Positions 1 to 4,804 of a DNA stretch of 5,621 nucleotides are shown piece by piece (position 1 is the first letter of the stretch; each line of letters starts with the position of its first letter). This stretch comes from Natronomonas sp. GTDB lineage: Archaea > Halobacteriota > Halobacteria > Halobacteriales > Haloarculaceae. The stretch spans positions 1-5,621 of the forward strand of contig SLIW01000531.1 in the NCBI GenBank assembly GCA_007135435.1, given 5' to 3'. The position numbers and the translations under genes were made by a program. The notes below the pieces were generated by a model. That model worked only from the letters and a program-made list of their open reading frames with translations. It searched no databases and was not told the origin of the DNA.

Positions 1-115
1 CCGTCGGCGGCACTTCAACGTAGCGTCTCGGGGCGATGAAGGGAGCGAGTTGTGAGAATGCATCTCTTGTCTCGGCTTGCAGTCGATAGCCGTCGTCTCT
101 CCCATCCAGTGACAT
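1..115 (-). CDS. Partial N-terminus of an unrecognised protein, running off the window
   Basis: Reading the minus strand from the ATG at 115 gives 38 uninterrupted codons to the window edge, starting MSLDGRDDGYRLQAE and passing through a segment FIAPRRYVEVPPT. I do not recognise the family and the visible part holds no diagnostic motif. The case for a gene is its position: the ATG lies 20 nt after the stop codon of the 98-residue gene on the same strand, which suggests an operon. An AGGAG stretch (131-135) sits just after that stop codon, but 15 nt from the ATG, which is long for a ribosome-binding site. Codon use (AGA, TCA and CAA present) is less GC-biased than in the genes right of 1370. 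The short length makes a chance open frame possible. Confidence 0.45.
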   Translation of the reverse strand, partial: MSLDGRDDGYRLQAETRDAFSQLAPFIAPRRYVEVPPT

Positions 116-135
116 GCGCAGGATACGCTGCTCCT

Positions 136-432
136 CTACTCCCACCCGTAGATCTCGTCGAGGGCATCCCGTCGATCACGGAATGCGTCCTCGAGGAGGT
201 CGTCGACCACCTCGTCGGAATCGTACTCGTCGAGACGCTTGACGATGATGTTCCGCACCATCACCTTCGTGAAGTGCTCCCACGGTTTCGATGGCGAGTT
301 GATGGTCGCGAGCTCTTCCCCGTCGTACTCGATAGTCACGTAACACAGGTGGTTGCCACCGTCTGGATAGTCGGGTCCCGTCTCGATGACGAGATCGAGT
401 CTGTCGTCCACACTCGTTTCGACGTCGGTCAT
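136..432 (-). CDS. Conserved-looking small acidic protein of unknown function (98 aa)
   Basis: Function unknown; I do not recognise the family. The protein is a complete small acidic polypeptide starting MTDVETSVDDRLDL and ending in GWE. Residues about 12-46 look like beta strands (LDLVIETG, CYVTIEYDGEELATI), followed by SPSKPWEHFTKVMVRNIIVKR (written here as a loop and helix, about 46-66) and a strongly acidic helical C-terminus (about 67-95). There is one cysteine (Cys30), no membrane segment and no signal peptide. Codon choice is typically haloarchaeal (GAC, GAG, GTC and CTC dominate), which supports a real gene over the overlapping plus-strand frame. It lies 82 nt downstream of the MOSC gene on the same strand, and another open frame starts 20 nt after its stop. 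An A/T-rich element (459-468) about 32 nt upstream of the ATG could be a weak promoter; co-transcription with the MOSC gene is equally possible. Confidence 0.75.
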   Translation of the reverse strand: MTDVETSVDDRLDLVIETGPDYPDGGNHLCYVTIEYDGEELATINSPSKPWEHFTKVMVRNIIVKRLDEYDSDEVVDDLLEDAFRDRRDALDEIYGWE

Positions 433-514
433 CGGGGGTAGAAATCCGCTGTACGCGAATGATTTCTCCGGGCCGTGAGCCTCCTTCCGAACGCGCCCCC
501 AGCGAGACGGACTC

Positions 515-988
515 TCACCACGTGATCACGTCACCGACAGTGATCTCGCCGGATTCGACGACCCGTGCGTCGAGTCCTCCCCGATGCGTGAGCGCCCCGG
601 CGACGTTACCTTTTCCGACGAGCCCCTGCATGTACCCGCACGGCGAACAGAGCCCGACGCCCTCACAGACCACGTCCCCGACCTGGAACTGCTCGTCGAC
701 GAGGTGGTTCAGGGCGACGTCACGGGTCGTGATATTGCGACGTGGGTCCTCGAACTCGAGGTCGATGTCGTAGTCCCGACGGACCGCCTCGACCGCCTCG
801 GCCTCGATGAACGTGACGTCGCTCGCCTCGGTCTCGTCGCTGTCCATCTCGTTCCAGATCCCCTCTCCCTTGAAGTACCGGTCACCTCGTAGCCCTCGTT
901 CCTTGACGGCCTCGACGGTGCGTTTCTCGACCATCTCGCCGGCTGTCTCCGAAGAGATGTAGATGTGTTCGACGGTGCCTTCGTTCAT
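515..988 (-). CDS. MOSC domain-containing protein
   Basis: A stand-alone MOSC domain of 157 aa. MOSC domains (named for the molybdenum cofactor sulfurase C-terminus) are known to handle sulfur or ligands of the molybdenum cofactor, and include YiiM-like proteins acting on N-hydroxylated substrates. Visible hallmarks are the GLRGDRYF motif (residues 32-39), the RRNI segment that opens the core (83-86), a GDVV strand (104-107), the cysteine pair in LCSPC (Cys114 and Cys117, of which Cys117 aligns with the conserved family cysteine), an HRGGL loop (135-139) and the closing GDVITW, matching the usual IxxGDxI end. No additional domain is fused, so the protein is a minimal MOSC unit and would need a partner or free substrate. 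The ATG at 988 fits a TATA-like element 28 nt upstream. The actual substrate cannot be inferred; a thiol-transfer or detoxification role is as likely as a cofactor role. Confidence 0.9.
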   Translation of the reverse strand: MNEGTVEHIYISSETAGEMVEKRTVEAVKERGLRGDRYFKGEGIWNEMDSDETEASDVTFIEAEAVEAVRRDYDIDLEFEDPRRNITTRDVALNHLVDEQFQVGDVVCEGVGLCSPCGYMQGLVGKGNVAGALTHRGGLDARVVESGEITVGDVITW

Positions 989-1012
989 CGCCTAGACTAC
1001 AACCTGACGACT

Positions 1013-1020
1013 ACTTATCC
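1013..1020 (-). promoter_or_regulatory. Putative TATA element of the MOSC gene
   Basis: On the minus strand the sequence reads GGATAAGT, centred about 28 nt upstream of the ATG at 988, the distance expected for a leaderless archaeal transcript. Immediately upstream lies a 5-bp dyad (CGAGC at 1026-1030, AGTA loop, GCTCG at 1035-1039) that could be a regulator site next to the BRE. Position and A/T content are seen; function is inferred. Confidence 0.45.
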
Positions 1021-1340
1021 CTTGGCGAGCAGTAGCTCGTGGGAACTCACCGTATCGCCGAACCCGACCGAAGACGTTGCAACCTGTTCCCGTGCGACGG
1101 ACGACGAACTCGATATCCCCCTCCAACTCCCGCGATCGGGTGAATACAGGTCCAACTCCACCACTGGACGACCCGGGTGTCGGACCGTGTACCCGTTAAC
1201 TCCGAGCCGTCATCCACCAGTATGGCCGCGGTCCTTTAGGCCGAGACGGGTCCGTACTTGCTGTCGAACACTACGAAGGTAGGAGCGCCTGCAGCCCGCG
1301 AGAAGCGAACGCCCGTCCAGAAACCCCCAACACACGCGAG

Positions 1341-1350
1341 CCTATTAGTC
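1341..1350 (+). promoter_or_regulatory. Putative TATA element of nadE
   Basis: CCTATTAGTC is the only A/T-rich patch in the last 50 bases before nadE and is centred about 28 nt upstream of the ATG at 1374. That spacing predicts transcription starting at or within a few bases of the ATG, as is common in haloarchaea. No ribosome-binding site is needed or clearly seen. Confidence 0.5.
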
Positions 1351-1373
1351 GCGAGCGGCCGAACCACCTCCCG

Positions 1374-2201
1374 ATGACGACGTCCGAATCGCTGCTCGAG
1401 GGGACGAACGTTGACCTGCGCTTCTCCGAGGACGAACTCGCCGCGCGCCGAGACCACATCGTGGCGTTCATCGCCGACACGGTCGACGCCGCCGGCGCTG
1501 ACGGCGCCGTCCTCGGGCTCTCCGGCGGCATCGACTCGACGCTCACCGCCCACCTCGCCGTCGAGGCCCTCGGCCCCGACGGCCTCCACGGGCTGGTCCT
1601 GCCGAGCGAGGTCAACCCCGAGGCCGACCGGACGGACGCCGAGCGGGTGGCCGACGACCTCGGCATCGACTACGACGTGATCGAGATCGGCCCGATCGTC
1701 GACGCGTTCGTCGACGCGGCTCCCGAGGAGGCAGCCGGCGACCGGACGGCCCTGGGGAACGTCCGGGTGCGGACCCGCGCCGTGCTCAACTACTTCGTCG
1801 CGAACGCCGAGGACAGGGTCGTCCTCGGGACGGGCAACCGCTCGGAGGCCGCGACGGGCTACTTCACGAAGTACGGCGACGGCGCCGTCGACTGCCATCC
1901 GATCGGCAACCTCTACAAGGTCCAGGTCCGCCAGCTCGCCCGCGAGGTGGGCGTCCCGGAGGACCTCGTGACCCGGACGCCGAGCGCGGCGATGTGGGAG
2001 GGCCAGACCGACGAGGAGGAGATGGGCCTGGGGTACGACGAGCTGGACGCCATCCTGGCGCTCCACGTCGACGGGCCGTTCTCGCGCTCGGCGACCGTCC
2101 GGACCCTCGGCGTCTCGGAGGGGGCCGTCGACCGGGTCGTCGAGCTCCACGAGCGGAGCGCCCACAAGCGTGAACTGCCGCCGATGCCGGCGCCCCTGTA
2201 G
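1374..2201 (+). CDS. nadE: NH3-dependent NAD+ synthetase
   Basis: Catalyses the last step of NAD biosynthesis in the cytoplasm: the carboxylate of deamido-NAD+ is adenylated by ATP and then amidated with ammonia. The 275-residue length fits the ammonia-using enzyme without the glutaminase domain of longer forms, and such enzymes work as homodimers. The ATP pyrophosphatase signature SGGIDST is at residues 50-56. Other conserved blocks are GTGNRSE (152-158), GYFTKYGDGAVD (162-173, binding the deamido-NAD+/dimer region), the HPIGNLYK segment (175-182), PSAAMWEGQTDEEEMG (203-218) and the C-terminal HKR...P (264-270). No key residue appears missing. The first 20 residues are acidic and variable. 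The ATG at 1374 is supported by a TATA-like box 28 nt upstream. Codon use is almost purely GC at the third position. The gene converges on the zinc-finger gene with only 42 nt between stop codons. Confidence 0.97.
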   Translation: MTTSESLLEGTNVDLRFSEDELAARRDHIVAFIADTVDAAGADGAVLGLSGGIDSTLTAHLAVEALGPDGLHGLVLPSEVNPEADRTDAERVADDLGIDYDVIEIGPIVDAFVDAAPEEAAGDRTALGNVRVRTRAVLNYFVANAEDRVVLGTGNRSEAATGYFTKYGDGAVDCHPIGNLYKVQVRQLAREVGVPEDLVTRTPSAAMWEGQTDEEEMGLGYDELDAILALHVDGPFSRSATVRTLGVSEGAVDRVVELHERSAHKRELPPMPAPL

Positions 2202-2215
2202 CGAAGGACCAGGGC

Positions 2216-2235
2216 GCTCCGCGACGCTCCGCGAC
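2216..2235. repeat. 10-bp tandem duplication between convergent genes
   Basis: GCTCCGCGAC occurs twice back to back, followed by a further GCT, in the 42-nt gap between the nadE stop and the stop of the convergent zinc-finger gene. It could be a slippage duplication. I see no clear stem-loop plus T-run, so calling it a terminator is not justified. Confidence 0.6.
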
Positions 2236-2243
2236 GCTGTGCG

Positions 2244-2939
2244 CTAGTCGTCCACCTCGACCACGATCCGAACGCTATCGCCCTCGCCGGCCGCCGCCTC
2301 GTCCTCGGGCCCGACGCCCTCGAGGAGGTGGTCGGCCGGCTCGACCGGCTGGCCGTCGACGGTGATCTCGACGGTCGTGTCGGCGTCGCTATCGTCGTAG
2401 GTCTCCCCGTCGAACGTCAGGACCGTCCCGTCGTCGTTCACCTCCATGCCGAGGGCGTCGAGGGCGTACTGCAGGGTTACCCCTCGGGCGTGGATGTGGT
2501 AGATCTGCTCACCGAACCGGTCGGCGTACCCCCGGTGGAAGTGGAAGGCGTCGGATCCGCCGATCCGCGAGTCCTCCTCGAAGTCGATCTCGTCACCGTC
2601 GATGGTCGCCTCCATCGTCCCGTGGGTGTGGATCGCGCCGACGTCGTAGGGCTCGCCGTCGTCGGCGATCGACCCGTGGTCCGCGGCGCCGGCGCCGGCG
2701 TCGCCACTCCCGGCGATGAAGACGACGTAGCCGACGACGGCGAACGAGGCGAGGACGACGACCCCGAGCGCCAGCGGCCCGGTGGGGAGGCCGCCATCGT
2801 CGACCTCGACGTCACCCACGCGGCGGCGGTCGATCGGCCCCAGCTCGTCGCGGTGGGCCGACTTGAGGTGCCTGAGGTGGGCACGCTCGCTGTCGTGGGT
2901 CTCCCCGCAATAGTCGCACTCGTGCATCAGTTGATCCAC
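2244..2939 (-). CDS. C2H2 zinc-finger protein with one membrane segment and a His-rich extracytoplasmic domain
   Basis: A 231-residue protein of unknown function with three clear parts. Residues 8-29 form a C2H2 zinc finger (Cys8, Cys11, then His24 and His29, with spacing C-x2-C-x12-H-x4-H). A polar linker leads to one hydrophobic segment at about 55-77 (LALGVVVLASFAVVGYVVFIAG region). After a Gly/Ala-rich stretch comes a domain of about 130 residues with three HxH pairs (HTH 104-106, HFH 133-135, HIH 148-150) and a beta-rich end containing GVTLQYALDALGMEV and VEITVDGQPV. Basic residues (DRRR, 37-40) before the membrane segment suggest the finger is cytoplasmic and the HxH domain external; the paired histidines suggest metal binding, which is inference. 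Start choice is open: a GTG at 2939 fits a TATA-like element 25 nt upstream (leaderless), while an ATG at 2927 has AGGTGG 8 nt upstream and gives 227 aa. The gene converges on nadE. Confidence 0.85.
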   Translation of the reverse strand: MDQLMHECDYCGETHDSERAHLRHLKSAHRDELGPIDRRRVGDVEVDDGGLPTGPLALGVVVLASFAVVGYVVFIAGSGDAGAGAADHGSIADDGEPYDVGAIHTHGTMEATIDGDEIDFEEDSRIGGSDAFHFHRGYADRFGEQIYHIHARGVTLQYALDALGMEVNDDGTVLTFDGETYDDSDADTTVEITVDGQPVEPADHLLEGVGPEDEAAAGEGDSVRIVVEVDD

Positions 2940-2962
2940 CTATCCGGTGCGACGGCACAACG

Positions 2963-2967
2963 TTTAC
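2963..2967 (-). promoter_or_regulatory. Putative TATA-like element of the zinc-finger gene
   Basis: The minus strand reads ACCGTAAACG here, the only A/T-rich patch nearby, centred about 25 nt upstream of the GTG at 2939. It supports a leaderless message beginning at that GTG. A competing Shine-Dalgarno-like AGGTGG (2936-2941) overlaps the GTG and points to the ATG at 2927. Confidence 0.4.
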
Positions 2968-3016
2968 GGTGGCCACGCCGTCGCGAGCGGCTCCGTGCCT
3001 CCATCCCGTGGGCCGC

Positions 3017-3838
3017 TCACTCCCGATTTCGTCGGCCCAGTGTCCGGATCTCCGCGGACCGTGCGGCGAGGAGCTCCTCGAAAGCGGCGACCTCGGCGTC
3101 CTCCTGGGCCTCCTTCGGCGACCGGTCCCGGACCCGCTCCTTGACGAGCCGCAGGGCCAGCTCGTCGTTGTCGGCCAGCTCGTCGGCCACCGTGCGCGGG
3201 TCGTCGACGATCCTGGAGACGAGTCCCATGCGGAGCGCCTCCTCGGCGTCCACGACCCGGCCCGAAAGCGAGAGGTCCAGCGCGTCCCCGAGGCCCACCA
3301 CCTCCGGCAGGCGGACCGTCCCGCCCCAGGCCCCGAACAGCCCGAACGTGACGCCCGGTTCGGCGAAGGTCGCCCGCGGCGTCGCCACCCGGACGTCGCA
3401 GGCGAGCGCGAGTTCGACGCCACCGCCACGGGCGGGACCGTCGACGCCGGCCACGACGATCGCGTCGGCGTCCTCGATTGCGGACGCGACGCGCTGTCCC
3501 CGGCGGACGAACCGTTCGACGTCGTTGTTCCCGTCGTCCGCTTGATCCGTCGCGGGCCCGCCACCTGCGGCGTCGGCGGCGACTCCGGCGTCCTCGGTGC
3601 CCCCGGTGTCCCCGGTCACCTCGGCCGCCTCGGCCGCCTCGGCAACCTCCCCGACGACCTCCAGGTCCGCGCCGGCACAGAACGCGTCGCCGGCGCCGTG
3701 GAGGTGGACGACTGGAGTCGGGGCGGTCACGACTGCTCGCTGGAGCTGGTCGAGCCCCTCCGGTGTCAGGGCGTTCCGTCGCGCAGGCCTGTCGAGCGTG
3801 ACGACCCGGACGTCCCCGTCGTCGTCGACCTGGATCAT
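3017..3838 (-). CDS. Enoyl-CoA hydratase/isomerase (crotonase) family protein
   Basis: Crotonase-superfamily enzymes act on acyl-CoA thioesters in the cytoplasm, using an oxyanion hole to stabilise an enolate. In this 273-residue protein the first oxyanion-hole block is GAGDAFCAGADL (48-59) and the second is GPARGGGVELALACD (134-148). A glycine-rich block FGLFGAWGGTVRLPEVVG (165-182) and the helix SGRVVDAEEALRMGLVS (192-208) follow the family pattern. Glu142 matches the rat Glu144 catalytic position, but the rat Glu164 position (PEI in typical hydratases) is Gly162 in an EPGV context. A low-complexity Ala/Gly/Asp-rich insert fills about residues 65-105. The ATG at 3838 is preferred: it has GAGGTG 5 nt upstream, a weak CTTAC element 26 nt upstream, and begins the homologous part. 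The open frame extends far upstream to 4603 only through unrelated and repeat DNA. It is divergent from the SRPBCC gene. Hydratase activity is doubtful; isomerase or another crotonase reaction is possible. Confidence 0.92.
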   Translation of the reverse strand: MIQVDDDGDVRVVTLDRPARRNALTPEGLDQLQRAVVTAPTPVVHLHGAGDAFCAGADLEVVGEVAEAAEAAEVTGDTGGTEDAGVAADAAGGGPATDQADDGNNDVERFVRRGQRVASAIEDADAIVVAGVDGPARGGGVELALACDVRVATPRATFAEPGVTFGLFGAWGGTVRLPEVVGLGDALDLSLSGRVVDAEEALRMGLVSRIVDDPRTVADELADNDELALRLVKERVRDRSPKEAQEDAEVAAFEELLAARSAEIRTLGRRNRE

Positions 3839-3843
3839 GGCGA

Positions 3844-3849
3844 CACCTC
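3844..3849 (-). promoter_or_regulatory. Shine-Dalgarno-like site for the crotonase-family gene
   Basis: The minus strand reads GAGGTG, ending 5 nt before the ATG at 3838. It supports that start over any start further upstream in the same open frame. A weak TATA-like CTTAC (3861-3865) lies about 26 nt upstream of the same ATG. Confidence 0.5.
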
Positions 3850-3956
3850 GACGCTGTGCGGTAAGGGTCTTGCCCAAGTCGACGCCTGGGAGCTGGGGCT
3901 CCACCCCCCGCAGAGGGGGTTTCGCTACAGATGATCCCCGGCCGAATCCTGTGGGG

Positions 3957-3962
3957 TTATTA
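3957..3962 (+). promoter_or_regulatory. TATA element of the SRPBCC gene
   Basis: TTATTA is centred 26 nt upstream of the ATG at 3986 and stands out in GC-rich surroundings. The spacing predicts a leaderless transcript starting at the ATG. Confidence 0.65.
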
Positions 3963-3986
3963 CGGCCGGAGGCCCTCCGGTCCGTA
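3961..3986. promoter_or_regulatory. Near-perfect palindrome between TATA box and start: candidate operator
   Basis: The stretch reads as arms TACGG and CCGGAGG, a single central C, then CCTCCGG, an extra T, and CCGTA. The inner 15 bases (3966-3980) are a perfect 7-bp inverted repeat around one base. The outer arms match apart from the single extra T, giving 12 paired positions. It starts inside the TATA box and ends on the A of the start codon, covering the expected transcription start. A bound protein would block initiation, so an operator is the simplest reading; autoregulation or a separate repressor cannot be told apart. Confidence 0.5.
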
Positions 3987-4423
3987 TGGTCACGGACGTC
4001 GAGCGGACCTTCGAGGTGGACGCCACCGTCGAGGAGGTCTGGGCGCTGATCGCCGACCCGGAGGCCCGCGCCGAGGCGATCAGCATCGTCGACAGCTACG
4101 AGGTCGACGGCGACGAGCTCGTCTGGCAACTGCGGCTCCCCATCCCCGGCCTCGGCCGGACCGTCGCCGTCCGGACCCGCGACGTCGAGCGGGACGACCC
4201 CGAGTTCGTGCGGTTCGTCGGCCGCTCGAAGGTGATGGACGTCAGGGGCGAACACGAGCTGACGCCCACCGACGACGGCTGCGCCGTCAGGAACCGGTTC
4301 GTGGTCGATGGGCGGTTCCCGGGCGTCGAGCGGTTCTTCAAGCGGAACATCGACGAGGAGATCGACAACCTCTTCCTGTACATCTCCGACTCGCTCGGCC
4401 TGGACATCCACCGGCGGCGGTGA
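3986..4423 (+). CDS. SRPBCC family (Bet v1/polyketide cyclase-like) protein
   Basis: A 145-residue single-domain protein of the SRPBCC helix-grip fold, a superfamily of hydrophobic ligand-binding cavities that includes START, Bet v1, aromatase/cyclase and CoxG-like proteins. It opens with the typical pattern of an N-terminal strand followed by the EEVWALIADPEARAE helix (residues 16-30). Alternating strands follow (ELVWQLRLPIPGL 44-56; TVAVRTRDVER 59-69; EFVRFVGRS 73-81; GEHELTPTDDGCAVRNRFVVDG 88-109). It closes with a long C-terminal helix (FPGVERFFKRNIDEEIDNLFLYISDSLG, 111-138) that would cover the cavity. No catalytic residues can be assigned and the ligand is unknown. There is no signal peptide, so it is presumably cytoplasmic. 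The ATG is fixed by the TATA box 26 nt upstream. The gene is divergent from the crotonase gene across 147 nt, and the repeat array begins 11 nt after its stop codon. Confidence 0.9.
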   Translation: MVTDVERTFEVDATVEEVWALIADPEARAEAISIVDSYEVDGDELVWQLRLPIPGLGRTVAVRTRDVERDDPEFVRFVGRSKVMDVRGEHELTPTDDGCAVRNRFVVDGRFPGVERFFKRNIDEEIDNLFLYISDSLGLDIHRRR

Positions 4424-4434
4424 GTGGTGCGGGC

Positions 4435-4588
4435 GATCCGCAATCCGTGATTCACGGTCCACAATCCGCGATCTACGGTCCACAATCCGCGATCTACGGT
4501 CCACAATCCGCGATCTACGGTCCACAATCCGCGATCTACGGTCCGCAATCCGTGATCCACGGTCCGCGATCCGCGATTCGCGATCTGC
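4435..4588. repeat. Array of 22 heptamers organised as 21-bp tandem repeats
   Basis: 154 bases divide exactly into 22 consecutive 7-bp units fitting RRTYYRY (for example GATCCGC, AATCCGT, GATTCAC). From 4456 to 4539 the triplet of units GGTCCAC, AATCCGC, GATCTAC recurs four times without any change, a 21-bp higher-order repeat. The flanking triplets at 4435-4455, 4540-4560 and 4561-4581 are diverged, and one last unit is GATCTGC. Identical centre with diverged edges points to recent expansion by slippage or unequal exchange. It begins 11 nt after the SRPBCC stop. Five of six frames stay open through it, which creates long spurious reading frames, but no frame has a plausible start or domain. 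There are no unique spacers, so it is not CRISPR. Function is unknown. Confidence 0.95.
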
Positions 4589-4804
4589 GCCGCGACGTGG
4601 CACGAACCGGGTGGCAGTATACGATGACAGGAGTGTCGAAGGAGTGACCGCTGGGCTGTGGGGGTCTCGCTTGCTGGACGCCTGTAACCTCCACCAGTGG
4701 CTGTGGGAGCCTCACCTGACATCGGAGGTCCACCGATGGCCGATCGCCGTCCCCGACGGTCCCTTTCCAAAGGCATTTATCAAATTCGCACCTAGGCCCG
4801 CGCA
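4589..4804. other. Gene-free stretch between the repeat array and the next gene
   Basis: 216 bases without a credible gene (with the array, 381 bases between coding regions). It contains an imperfect direct repeat of 20 bases, 4654-4673 and 4699-4718, matching at 16 positions with all four differences being transitions. A short TATA-like GTATAC (4618-4623) precedes an eight-codon-or-less frame that I do not regard as a gene. The right end carries the promoter of the next gene. Confidence 0.55.
4767..4780 (+). promoter_or_regulatory. BRE/TATA promoter of the 232-aa protein gene
   Basis: CCAAAGG (4767-4773) followed by CATTTAT (4774-4780) resembles a BRE plus TATA box, centred about 27 nt upstream of the ATG at 4805. 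It is the clearest promoter in the window and predicts a leaderless transcript. Confidence 0.7.

Larger units (their letters stand above)
989..1373. other. Gene-free intergenic region between the MOSC gene and nadE
   Basis: About 385 bases with no reading frame that looks haloarchaeal: the frames that remain open are rich in Arg, Ser and Pro and lack the acidic bias. It contains the MOSC promoter at its left end and the nadE promoter at its right end. In between are several small dyads: GTCCA (1150-1154) facing TGGAC (1165-1169), the perfect palindrome ACCCGGGT (1171-1178), and GGTCC (1149-1153) facing GGACC (1182-1186). These could fold together as an RNA stem region, but I see no recognised RNA family. 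Confidence 0.6.

Noticed and set aside
965..1282. 105-codon plus-strand frame in the MOSC-nadE gap
   Set aside because: It is Arg/Ser/Thr-rich without haloarchaeal acidity and begins inside the MOSC gene.
1236..2165. Long minus-strand reading frame opposite nadE
   Set aside because: It is antisense to nadE, and its length follows from the high GC content. The tail ending TFVVFDSKYGPVSA looks coding-like, but has no start codon of its own and no recognisable family.
2328..3545. Long plus-strand reading frame opposite the zinc-finger and crotonase genes
   Set aside because: Its second half is Arg/Ser/Pro-rich and it spans two supported minus-strand genes and their intergenic gap.
3903..3920. 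ACCCCC/GGGGGT hairpin as a terminator
   Set aside because: It lies between two divergent promoters, where no transcript is expected to end, and only a three-T run follows.
2969..3934. 321-codon plus-strand frame opposite the crotonase gene
   Set aside because: Complementary shadow of the crotonase-family gene with no domain pattern.
4435..4588. CRISPR array
   Set aside because: The repeats abut each other with no unique spacers, and there is no cas gene in the window.
4435..4588. Replication origin with iterons
   Set aside because: The 21-bp period is suggestive, but there is no orc1/cdc6 or rep gene and no A/T-rich unwinding region nearby.
3839..4603. N-terminal extension of the crotonase-family protein up to 4603
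   Set aside because: The extra 255 codons run antisense through the SRPBCC gene and through the repeat array, and the family homology begins at the ATG at 3838.
3931..4647. Protein containing GPQSAIY repeats on the plus strand
   Set aside because: It overlaps the well-supported SRPBCC gene in another frame; the peptide repeat is just a translation of the 21-bp DNA repeat, which leaves five of six frames open.
4624..4647. Very short frame MTGVSKE after a TATA-like GTATAC
   Set aside because: Too short to support, and the TATA-like sequence is immediately next to the ATG and not 25 nt upstream.
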